Source: DATKYK01 sp034430255 (GTDB lineage: Bacteria; Chloroflexota; Dehalococcoidia; E44-bin15). Taken from it: DNA of 23,576 nt. The notes under the pieces are model-generated. The model saw only the letters and a program-made list of their open reading frames with translations. It was not told the DNA's origin and made no database searches. The position numbers were made by a program, and so were the translations under genes. Shown one piece after another: positions 7,259 through 14,122 of this stretch. The stretch spans positions 1 through 23,576 of the forward strand of contig DAOUEU010000088.1 of assembly GCA_034430255.1 (NCBI GenBank). The letters are read 5' to 3'. Each line of letters opens with the position of its first letter. The first letter of the stretch is position 1.

Positions 7259-8299
7259 GTGTCGCCCCCTATTGATATTCGCCATTGGCTCGAGGAAAGG
7301 GAAGAAGGCCTTTCTCCTTACGCCGCAAAGAGCAGGTTGTCTCGGGGCAGGAAGCGCGATGAAGAGCCCTGTCCCATGCGTACCGCGTTTCAGCGCGATC
7401 GAGACCGCATCATACACTGCAAGGCATTCCGCCGCCTGAAGCATAAAACGCAGGTATTCATCGCACCACTGGGCGATCACTATGTAACCAGACTCACCCA
7501 TACCCTTGAGGTATCCCAGATCGGCCGTTCCATCTCTCGTGCCCTGAACCTGAACGAGGATCTCACCGAGGCCATCGCCCTTGGTCACGACCTGGGCCAT
7601 ACCCCCTTCGGACATGTGGGTGAAGAGGTGCTCAATAATCTCTACCCCGGGGGCTTTAGGCATAACGAGCAAAGCCTCAGGGTCGTGGACATACTGGAAA
7701 AGGACGGTCGGGGGCTCAACCTGACATGGGAGGTAAGGGAAGGCATCCTGAAACACGCCAAGACCAGGGCAGATATTCTGGGCGAAGAATGGGGATCAGT
7801 GGATACGCTTGAGGGTCAGGTATGTAAGATTGCCGACATCATTGCCTACATCAATCATGATATCGGCGATGCGGTGCGGGCAGGCATTCTCAGCGAGGAT
7901 GACCTTCCTCATCAGGCTGTAGCCATTCTGGGGCACTCCCATTCCGAGAGGATCAATACCCTAGTATCAGATGTTGTCAATTTCTCCTGGGCTGCAACGG
8001 GTGCCGATGGTGGAACACCCTCAATCGGCATGAGCCAGGCGACCCAGGACGCGGCAAATACCCTGCGCCAGTTTTTGTTCAAAAAGGTGTATAATATAGC
8101 TAGTGGGGAGGCTGAGCAGGCCAGGGAGGTGGTTCGTCTTTTATACCAGTACTTCACCGCTCACGATAAGTCTCTGCCTCAGGAATACAAGCTCGGCGAC
8201 GACAGCGTGGAACGGAGGGTGGTAGACTATATCTCGGGGATGACCGATAATTACGCCCTCAGTATGGCGGAGCAGATTATTCATCCGGAGCACGAATAA
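7259..8299 (+). CDS. dgt: deoxyguanosinetriphosphate triphosphohydrolase-like protein (HD superfamily)
   Basis: A 346-residue dNTP triphosphohydrolase that cleaves a dNTP to the deoxynucleoside and tripolyphosphate, used in control of dNTP pools. The family N-terminus is clear (LSPYAAKSRLSRGRKR, then RTAFQRDRDRIIHCKAFRRL, KHKTQVF). The HD metal site is complete: His81 in RLTHTLEV, His110-Asp111 in ALGHDLGHTPFGH, and Asp201 in YINHDIGD. RHNEQS near 134 is the usual substrate-side motif. GTG at 7259 is preferred: GGAGG at 7244-7248 lies 10 nt upstream, and the protein then begins where relatives do. An in-frame GTG at 7220 would add 13 unlikely residues. Short members of this family (without the E. 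coli insertions) often have broad dNTP specificity. It precedes dnaG by 58 nt, which fits a replication role. Confidence 0.93.
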   Translation: MSPPIDIRHWLEEREEGLSPYAAKSRLSRGRKRDEEPCPMRTAFQRDRDRIIHCKAFRRLKHKTQVFIAPLGDHYVTRLTHTLEVSQIGRSISRALNLNEDLTEAIALGHDLGHTPFGHVGEEVLNNLYPGGFRHNEQSLRVVDILEKDGRGLNLTWEVREGILKHAKTRADILGEEWGSVDTLEGQVCKIADIIAYINHDIGDAVRAGILSEDDLPHQAVAILGHSHSERINTLVSDVVNFSWAATGADGGTPSIGMSQATQDAANTLRQFLFKKVYNIASGEAEQAREVVRLLYQYFTAHDKSLPQEYKLGDDSVERRVVDYISGMTDNYALSMAEQIIHPEHE

Positions 8300-8357
8300 A
8301 AAGCCGTATTTAACCAAGCAGTGTTGAATTGTTTTAACAACGGAGCAGGACGAAGTA

Positions 8358-10199
8358 ATGGGCGTTATCGATGAGATAAAAGGCAGACTCGATATCGTGG
8401 ACATAGTCTCGGATTATACTACCCTGCAGAAGTCGGGGCGCAATTTTAAGGCCATATGCCCCTTTCACACCGAGAAAACCCCCTCTTTCTTTGTCTTCCC
8501 GGAGCGGGGAACCTGGCACTGCTTCGGCAGTTGCGGCACAGGCGGAGATATATTTTCCTTTATTATGAAAAAGGAAGGCATAGACTTCGGCGCAGCGCTT
8601 CGAATCCTTGCCGAGCGGGCCGGGGTAACCCTGGTCTCAAAGCGAGAAGAGAGGGACCTGGACAAGGAGACGGAAAGACTATACCTGATAAACGCGGCTG
8701 CAGCACAGTACTTTCATCATCTGCTGCTCAATGCCAAAGCCGCTGAGACAGCTCGACGCCATCTAAGTGAGCGAGGTATCTCCAAAGAGATCATCGATAG
8801 CTTCGAGCTCGGCTTCAGCCCTAATAGCTGGGATACACTATACCGACACCTCAAGAGCAGAGGCTATGAGAGCGATACGATGGTGAGCGCAGGTTTGTCT
8901 ATTGCCAAGGAGGGAGGAGGATTCCGCGACCTGTTTCGAAATCGCCTGATGATTCCCATCAGGAATGAGGAGGGGAAGGTGGTTGGTTTTGGTGCCCGAG
9001 CCCTCGATAACACTACCCCCAAATATCTTAACTCCCCCCAGACAGCCATCTTCAATAAGAGCAGCCTCCTTTACGGGATCGACCGCGCCAAGGAAGCGAT
9101 CAGGGAGCAGGGCCTGGCCATCATCGTGGAAGGATACATGGATGTGCTCACCGCCCACCAGCATAGCATAGCCAACGTGGTAGCCCCCATGGGCACCTCC
9201 CTTACCCATAAGCAGTTGGAGATAATCAAGCGGCTGACCAGAAACCTCGCCCTGGCTCTCGATGCCGATGCCGCCGGCGAGCATGCCACGCTCCGCGGAC
9301 TAGAAGTGGCGAGGCAAGCGTTCAGCGAGCGGATCGACCGCAGAGAGAAAAGATGGCTGGAGGGAGACTCCAAGATGGAGGGGAAGGTGAAAGTCATCTT
9401 CATGCCACAGGGAAAAGACCCCGATGAGGTGATTCGGGAAAGCACTGAGGAGTGGCAGAGGATGGTCAGCGAGGCCTCGACGGTGATGGACTACCTTTTC
9501 AACGCAGTTACCTCCAAACTGGATATGAGCAGCACGAGCGGAAAACTGGAAGCTAAGAACCAACTCCTTCTCTTTATATTAGAAATCGCGGATGAAGCTG
9601 AAAAGGATATCTATTTGAAGAGGCTCAGCGAGCTGACGGGTATAGACGAAAAGACCCTCATCGGCGAGGCAGCCCGGCTCAAACCCACCAAGCGAGAGAG
9701 AGCCAGAGCAGCGGCACCGCTTCCCTCCACCCAGGCTCCCAGCCACCCGCTAGATGAATACTGCCTTGCGCTCCTTTTGCAGCATCCGTGGCTGCGAGAG
9801 CAGGGTATTGCGATCCCCCGGGACTATTTCGAAGGAACGGAAAATCGCGAGCTCTTCCTCGCCTGGCTGAATAACACAGATACGGAGAATATCCGCCATT
9901 GCCTCGATATTAGCCTCCATAAGCATCTCGACACATTGATGGCCAGGGCGCTACCCCCAGCAAGCGAGCGGGAGATGAAGACTGCCCTAGCCGACTGCAC
10001 CCGCCGCCTGGGGGAGCAACAACTGAGGAGGCTCAAGGCACTGGAGGAGGCGCTCCTCCTTGAGGCGGAGTCAGAGGGGGATAAGAATGTGATAAAAGAG
10101 CATGTGGAAACCCTACTGCAAAAGGCTCTAGAGCCAACGACCCAGTTAAAGGGCCTGTTTGAAAAAGCCAGGAGGGAACGAAAAGGGGTGCGGCAATGA
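8358..10199 (+). CDS. dnaG: DNA primase
   Basis: Synthesises the RNA primers for DNA replication with the DnaB helicase. Full length at 613 residues. The N-terminal zinc ribbon is CPFH (C34, H37) with HCFGSC (C55, C59); the last pair is C-x3-C where most primases have C-x2-C. The catalytic core follows, with the TOPRIM motifs EGYMD (Glu258) and DADAAG (Asp302, Asp304) intact, preceded by NRLMIPIRNEEGKVVGFGAR and PKYLNSP. The C-terminal ~170 residues (from about 445) are the variable helicase-binding region, rich in Leu and Glu. The ATG follows AGGACGA at about 8 nt. It overlaps rpoD by 4 nt, the classical primase-sigma factor operon; the usual first gene, rpsU, is absent here and a dGTPase gene lies in front instead. 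Confidence 0.97.
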   Translation: MGVIDEIKGRLDIVDIVSDYTTLQKSGRNFKAICPFHTEKTPSFFVFPERGTWHCFGSCGTGGDIFSFIMKKEGIDFGAALRILAERAGVTLVSKREERDLDKETERLYLINAAAAQYFHHLLLNAKAAETARRHLSERGISKEIIDSFELGFSPNSWDTLYRHLKSRGYESDTMVSAGLSIAKEGGGFRDLFRNRLMIPIRNEEGKVVGFGARALDNTTPKYLNSPQTAIFNKSSLLYGIDRAKEAIREQGLAIIVEGYMDVLTAHQHSIANVVAPMGTSLTHKQLEIIKRLTRNLALALDADAAGEHATLRGLEVARQAFSERIDRREKRWLEGDSKMEGKVKVIFMPQGKDPDEVIRESTEEWQRMVSEASTVMDYLFNAVTSKLDMSSTSGKLEAKNQLLLFILEIADEAEKDIYLKRLSELTGIDEKTLIGEAARLKPTKRERARAAAPLPSTQAPSHPLDEYCLALLLQHPWLREQGIAIPRDYFEGTENRELFLAWLNNTDTENIRHCLDISLHKHLDTLMARALPPASEREMKTALADCTRRLGEQQLRRLKALEEALLLEAESEGDKNVIKEHVETLLQKALEPTTQLKGLFEKARRERKGVRQ

Positions 10200-11758
10200 C
10201 CCTGGGAGATCACGAAGAGCTAGATAGCCTGTTAAAGCGGAAGCGGGACACCGAACCTTCCGAGGGAGTCTCTCACCTTTCTGCGGAGCACGCCCTGGAA
10301 TCACTGGCAGATCTCTACGCTGCTTTCTCGGGCAGCTCTATATTGGGCGAGGGAGCCAAATCCCATGCCGCCTGGCCAGAGCAAGAGGCCGCCGAACCGG
10401 CGGTGGAGGAGGAGGAACCAGGGCACGAGATCGAACCTGAGGCGCCGCTGCAAGAGAATATGCTGGAACTTGAAGAGCAGGATGTCATGGATGACCCGGT
10501 ACGAATGTACCTCCGGGAGATTGGCAATGTATCCCTCCTGAATGCTAACGAAGAGAAGGTTTTAGCAAGCAAGATGGAGCAGGATAGACACATTAAAAAT
10601 ATCAAGAATGACTGGCTCGCCAGATATGGCACCACTCCATCAGCAACCAACGTCATGCTCACCATACTGGAGCAACTATGCCAGTCAGAAACCCTCATCG
10701 ATTCCGTGGAGAAAGAGCTTGACCTGACTCCCGCCGCCAGTTTGGTAGAGAGGATCTCAGACCCAAGGTTCCGTGCTGCTGTTGACAATGCAATTGACCC
10801 ACAATTAATAGGCACAATCGCAGATAGAGTGAATGAAGAGCGAGGCACTATAGGGCAGGATATTATAGAGCTGTCGCTAAACAGCAAACTCCTCCCACCG
10901 GGAATATTGGAGGCCATAGAGGGCAAAACCACCGCCGAGGTAAGAGCCAGCTTATCTGACCCTGATTTCATTATGCATCTACAGTCCAAAGAAACGGAGT
11001 TCGCAGCGCACCAGAAAATGATCGCCTATGAAGCGGCCAAGGCGTCAAGCCACCTTACCGAGGCCAACCTCCGCCTCGTGGTCAGTGTGGCTAAAAAGTA
11101 CATCGGCAGGGGGATGTCGCTCCTCGACCTGACTCAGGAGGGCAATATTGGGCTGATCAGGGCAGTAGAGAAGTTCGACTACCGAAAGGGCTATAAGTTC
11201 AGCACATACGCTACCTGGTGGATCAGGCAGGCGATTACCAGGTCTATTGCTGACCAAGCGCGTACCATCCGCATTCCCGTCCATATGGTGGAGACCATTA
11301 ATAAGCTGCTGCGAATTAGCCGCCGGCTGGTTCAGGAGCATGGACGAGAGCCCACCAGTGATGAGATCGGTAAGGGTATGGAGGTCACCCCAGAGAAGGT
11401 GAGGGAAATTATCAAGGTGTCTCAGGAGCCAGTATCCCTAGAGACCCCTATTGGTGAGGAGGAGAATAGCCATCTCGGCGATTTCATTGAGGATAGCAGT
11501 GCCCTACCACCGCCGGATGCAGCCTCACACCAGCTCCTTAAGGAGCAGATCGACGACGTGCTCTTTACCCTCAATGCCCGGGAGCGCCGGGTGCTGCAGC
11601 TGAGATTCGGGCTCGAGGATGGGCGGAGCCGCACCCTGGAGGAGGTGGGTCGCGAATTTGGGGTCACCAGAGAGCGCATTCGTCAGATAGAGGCCAAGGC
11701 ACTGAGAAAGCTGCGCCACCCCAGCCGCTCCAAGAAGCTCAAGGATTACCTGGAATAA
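10196..11758 (+). CDS. rpoD: primary RNA polymerase sigma factor (RpoD/SigA)
   Basis: The housekeeping sigma-70 factor, 520 residues. After an acidic, Ala/Glu-rich N-terminal region (about 1-90), region 1.2 begins with DPVRMYLREIG. A non-conserved spacer of roughly 130-280 precedes region 2 (NLRLVVSVAKKYIGRGM, LLDLTQEGNIGLIRAVEKFD, KGYKFSTYATWWIRQAI), which contacts core polymerase and reads the -10 element. Region 3 (IPVHMVETINKLLRISRRL, EPTSDEIGKGM) and region 4 (ERRVLQLRFGL, LEEVGREFGVTRERIRQIE) follow; the last is the -35-reading helix-turn-helix. The invariant motifs identify it as the primary and not an alternative factor. Start ATG overlaps the dnaG stop (ATGA at 10196-10199), implying translational coupling, with AAAGGGG upstream. 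The canonical -10 boxes noted in this window agree with such a factor. Confidence 0.97.
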   Translation: MTLGDHEELDSLLKRKRDTEPSEGVSHLSAEHALESLADLYAAFSGSSILGEGAKSHAAWPEQEAAEPAVEEEEPGHEIEPEAPLQENMLELEEQDVMDDPVRMYLREIGNVSLLNANEEKVLASKMEQDRHIKNIKNDWLARYGTTPSATNVMLTILEQLCQSETLIDSVEKELDLTPAASLVERISDPRFRAAVDNAIDPQLIGTIADRVNEERGTIGQDIIELSLNSKLLPPGILEAIEGKTTAEVRASLSDPDFIMHLQSKETEFAAHQKMIAYEAAKASSHLTEANLRLVVSVAKKYIGRGMSLLDLTQEGNIGLIRAVEKFDYRKGYKFSTYATWWIRQAITRSIADQARTIRIPVHMVETINKLLRISRRLVQEHGREPTSDEIGKGMEVTPEKVREIIKVSQEPVSLETPIGEEENSHLGDFIEDSSALPPPDAASHQLLKEQIDDVLFTLNARERRVLQLRFGLEDGRSRTLEEVGREFGVTRERIRQIEAKALRKLRHPSRSKKLKDYLE

Positions 11759-11759
11759 A

Positions 11760-12353
11760 TTGAACAGAAACATCATAAGAACCTTGTTCCTAACCTTGGG
11801 CGCTATCTCCTCCCTACTACTCCTCATTGCCGGCATAGGGGGCTATTTTATCACCGGTCAGGCACCCATAGATGATTGGGGAAAATGGGTGAAGCCGACC
11901 GATGAAGCGGTCAGTAGGCTGGATGAGGAGATCGCAGCGCTCGAGGAAGAGATCGATGAAGCAGTTGCGGGAGAATACCTCGCACTGGAGCTAACCGAGG
12001 AGGAGGCCACCTCCAAGCTGGACCAGCTCGCCAGGGCTGGAAATCTTTCCCTAGAGATAGAGGACCCCCAGATCTACTTCAGGGATGAGATGGTACAGGC
12101 CTTTGCCATAGTTAAAATGGGTATCGATGTGCAAGTAGCTGTCCAGGCCAAAATAGGGGTTAATGGTGAGAAGCCTGACATAACAATTGAGAGCTTTAAC
12201 CTGGGTAGAATTCCGATCCCCAAGGCCCTCATCGATAGTATGATAACTGCCGTAGAGCGAGCATTGGAGGAACGATGGGAGGACCTCCACTTGTTGCTAC
12301 AGGAGGTCAATATCGAGCAAGGCGAGATAATGATCGTGCTGGTAAAAAATTAG
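11760..12353 (+). CDS. membrane-anchored protein of unknown function
   Basis: A 197-residue protein with one N-terminal transmembrane or signal-anchor helix (about residues 8-32, TLFLTLGAISSLLLLIAGIG), then a predicted coiled stretch rich in Glu (EEIAALEEEIDEAVAGE) and a beta-rich domain containing EDPQIYFRDEMV, GIDVQVAVQAKIGVNG and FNLGRIPIPKALID. This pattern resembles YpmS/DUF2140 or LmeA-like proteins (lipid-binding folds held at the outer membrane face), but the similarity is by eye and weak. Translation starts at a TTG one nucleotide after the rpoD stop, without a clear ribosome-binding site of its own, so it is probably coupled to rpoD. Its stop lies 3 nt from the stop of the convergent ffh gene. 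Confidence 0.8.
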   Translation: MNRNIIRTLFLTLGAISSLLLLIAGIGGYFITGQAPIDDWGKWVKPTDEAVSRLDEEIAALEEEIDEAVAGEYLALELTEEEATSKLDQLARAGNLSLEIEDPQIYFRDEMVQAFAIVKMGIDVQVAVQAKIGVNGEKPDITIESFNLGRIPIPKALIDSMITAVERALEERWEDLHLLLQEVNIEQGEIMIVLVKN

Positions 12354-12356
12354 CCT

Positions 12357-13670
12357 TCAGCGAAGCAACGACTTCAGGCTTCCTCCCCGCGCCATCTGTT
12401 TCATGAGCTTTTGTGTCTGGCGGAACTGGTTCAGAAGTTGATTGATCTCGTGAGGCGTGGTGCCACTGCCCCGGGCGATACGACGCCTCCTGCTGCCGTC
12501 GATAATCTCCGGGCTGCGCCGCTCCTGGGGGGTCATTGACAGGATGATCGCCTCAATAACCTTTAGTCTCCCCTCATCTACCGCGTCAGGGGCACGGCGG
12601 GCGATGGAGGAGAGCCCCGGTATCATCTCCACCAGTTGGCTCAGAGACCCCATCTTCTGCATCTCACGGAGCTGCTCCAGAAAGTCTTCCAGATCGAGGG
12701 TTGCATGGCGTACTTTTTTCTCCAGTTTCCGCGCCCTCTCATGGTCAAAGGTCTTCTCAGCCCTTTCGACCAGGGTGAGCATGTCACCCATCCCCAGGAT
12801 ACGCGATGCCAAACGGTCCGGGTGGAATGTTTCCAGGGCATCCAGTTTCTCACCGGTTCCGATAAACTTTACCGCCACCCCGGTGACCGCCTTAATTGAG
12901 AGGGCCGCCCCGCCTCTTGCATCGCCATCCATCTTGGTAAGGATGAGCCCGGTGAGCCCCAATTTTGCATGGAACTCCTCAGCAGCACGAACCGCATCCT
13001 GGCCGGTCATCGCATCCACCACCAGAAGCACTTCATCAGGCTTGAGTTCCCGTTTGATCTCCGCCACTTCCTTCATCATAGCCCCATCGATATGGAGACG
13101 TCCACCGGTGTCGGCTATTACCCAGGTAGCGGCCAGCTCTTTAGCACGCTTCAGTGCCTGGGTGCATACAGATACGGGCTTCGTATCCGCCCAATAAACG
13201 GGGATCTCCAGCCCCTTGCCCAGTGTAACGAGTTGCTCGATGGCAGCGGGTCGGCGGAGGTCAGCGGCAACGAGCAGCGGGCGCTGTCCCGAGCTCCTTA
13301 GGTGAAGCGCCAGCTTTGCCGCTGTCGTTGTTTTCCCCGAGCCCTGAAGCCCAACGAGCATCATTACCGTGGGGGGACGAGGGGCCTGCGCCAGTTTGCT
13401 GGGAGCTCCCCCTAAAGTGACGGTAAGCTCCTCATTTACTGCCTTGATCACCTGCTGCGATGGGGTGAGGCTCTCTAGAACCTCGCTACCCAATGAGCGC
13501 TCCCGCAATCTGGCGATAAAATCCTTTACCACCTTAAAGTTAACATCAGCCTCCAGAAGCGCCAGCCTTACCTCTCGGAGCGCATCATCGACATCCTTTT
13601 CGGTGAGCCGACCCTTGCTCCCCAGCCGTTTAAAAACGCTCCCCAGCCTCTCCGATAATACCTCGAACAT
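12357..13670 (-). CDS. ffh: signal recognition particle protein Ffh (SRP54)
   Basis: The GTPase that, with 4.5S/SRP RNA, binds signal sequences of nascent membrane proteins and delivers ribosomes to FtsY. 437 residues. The N domain (1-95) is followed by the G domain: GLQGSGKTTTAAKL (107-120), DLRRPAAIEQL (138-148), DTGGRLHID (187-195) and TKMDGDARGGAAL (245-257). The M domain (about 300-437) has the SRP RNA-binding stretch (TPQERRSPEIIDGSRRRRIARGSG, given in two parts: residues near 370-395) and a hydrophobic Met-rich groove (EMQKMGSLSQLVEMIPG; LMKQMARGG). The G3 motif reads DTGGR instead of the usual DTAGR, a conservative change. ATG at 13670 is preferred because GAGG (13677-13680) lies 6 nt upstream; a TTG at 13676 is too close to it. 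Confidence 0.97.
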   Translation of the reverse strand: MFEVLSERLGSVFKRLGSKGRLTEKDVDDALREVRLALLEADVNFKVVKDFIARLRERSLGSEVLESLTPSQQVIKAVNEELTVTLGGAPSKLAQAPRPPTVMMLVGLQGSGKTTTAAKLALHLRSSGQRPLLVAADLRRPAAIEQLVTLGKGLEIPVYWADTKPVSVCTQALKRAKELAATWVIADTGGRLHIDGAMMKEVAEIKRELKPDEVLLVVDAMTGQDAVRAAEEFHAKLGLTGLILTKMDGDARGGAALSIKAVTGVAVKFIGTGEKLDALETFHPDRLASRILGMGDMLTLVERAEKTFDHERARKLEKKVRHATLDLEDFLEQLREMQKMGSLSQLVEMIPGLSSIARRAPDAVDEGRLKVIEAIILSMTPQERRSPEIIDGSRRRRIARGSGTTPHEINQLLNQFRQTQKLMKQMARGGSLKSLLR

Positions 13671-13790
13671 AAGCAACCTCAGAACAGCATCATTCTAATT
13701 GGCATCGCGCCATTAATCAAGCTATAAGCTCTTGGCTCGGTTATGCTAGAATAAAGACTGTAACTGGGATGGGGTTATTATCACTTTGCT

Positions 13791-13807
13791 CGCCTCTCAT
13801 AGAGGCG
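13791..13807. repeat. hairpin CGCCTCT-CAT-AGAGGCG
   Basis: A perfect 7-bp stem with a 3-nt loop between ffh and sbcC. No T-run follows on either strand, so it is not an evident terminator. It lies ~120 nt upstream of the ffh start on the minus strand and could be in the ffh leader or be an operator. Confidence 0.5.
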
Positions 13808-13888
13808 TCGGGGAATTCGGCAGCAACAATAGCCTCTTCCAATATGGTACAACCGAATTTTCTATATTTTAAAGCGAGCTTTGCCCTG

Positions 13889-13904
13889 AAAGGAATATTC
13901 CTTT
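13889..13904. promoter_or_regulatory. 16-bp perfect palindrome, possible operator
   Basis: AAAGGAAT followed directly by its reverse complement ATTCCTTT. It sits 35 nt upstream of the candidate sbcC -35 box. A perfect 16-bp palindrome without spacer is expected less than once by chance in a window this long, and its position in a divergent promoter region favours a dimeric regulator site. No regulator is known. Confidence 0.4.
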
Positions 13905-13938
13905 ACAAACTATTACCGCCACAAAGAAATAGTAAGCC

Positions 13939-13965
13939 TTGAGATTTAACTCATCTGGATATAAT
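13939..13965 (+). promoter_or_regulatory. candidate promoter of sbcC
   Basis: TATAAT at 13960-13965 with TTGAGA (5/6) at 13939-13944; the 15-nt spacer is shorter than ideal. The leader before the sbcC ATG would be about 150 nt. Confidence 0.35.
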
Positions 13966-14122
13966 GCTCAAAGTCGCGTGATTTTAAAAGGTAGAGGTTT
14001 TAATGATTCATACCGATAAGCCCGGTGCATTCCGACCTGTAAAGAAGGTCTAGATAGGCAGATAGAAGTTATCGCCGATAATACAATTCTTGTGACCAAT
14101 CCGACCTTAGAGGAGGTAAAAG

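Larger units (their letters stand above)
13671..14122. other. 452-nt AT-rich divergent intergenic region between ffh and sbcC
   Basis: No convincing gene. It contains a hairpin (13791-13807), a 16-bp perfect palindrome (13889-13904), a candidate promoter for sbcC (13939-13965) and the strong sbcC ribosome-binding site AGGAGG at 14111-14116. Two short open stretches exist, neither with a usable start: minus strand 13741-13902 (53 codons, includes KYRKFGCTILEEAIVAAE) and plus strand 14020-14136 (38 codons, includes VIADNTILVTNPTLEEVKDD). They could be decayed gene ends, but I recognise neither. Confidence 0.6.

Noticed and set aside
6908..7756. 282-codon minus-strand frame across the IS relic and the start of dgt
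   Set aside because: It is not in the frame of the TnpA stub, and most of it is antisense to the conserved HD domain of dgt; the translation has no recognisable domain.
8090..8098. TATAAT inside the dgt coding region as a dnaG promoter
   Set aside because: No -35 at a usable distance, no extended -10, and it lies within well-conserved coding sequence about 260 nt from dnaG.
12457..13197. 246-codon plus-strand frame antisense to ffh
   Set aside because: Ser-rich translation typical of antisense reading; ffh has every expected motif on the other strand.
11760..13676. CRISPR array, tRNA or rRNA in the window
   Set aside because: No regularly spaced repeats, cloverleaf-like or rRNA-like stretches were recognised here or in the other intergenic spaces; all spaces are short or explained above.
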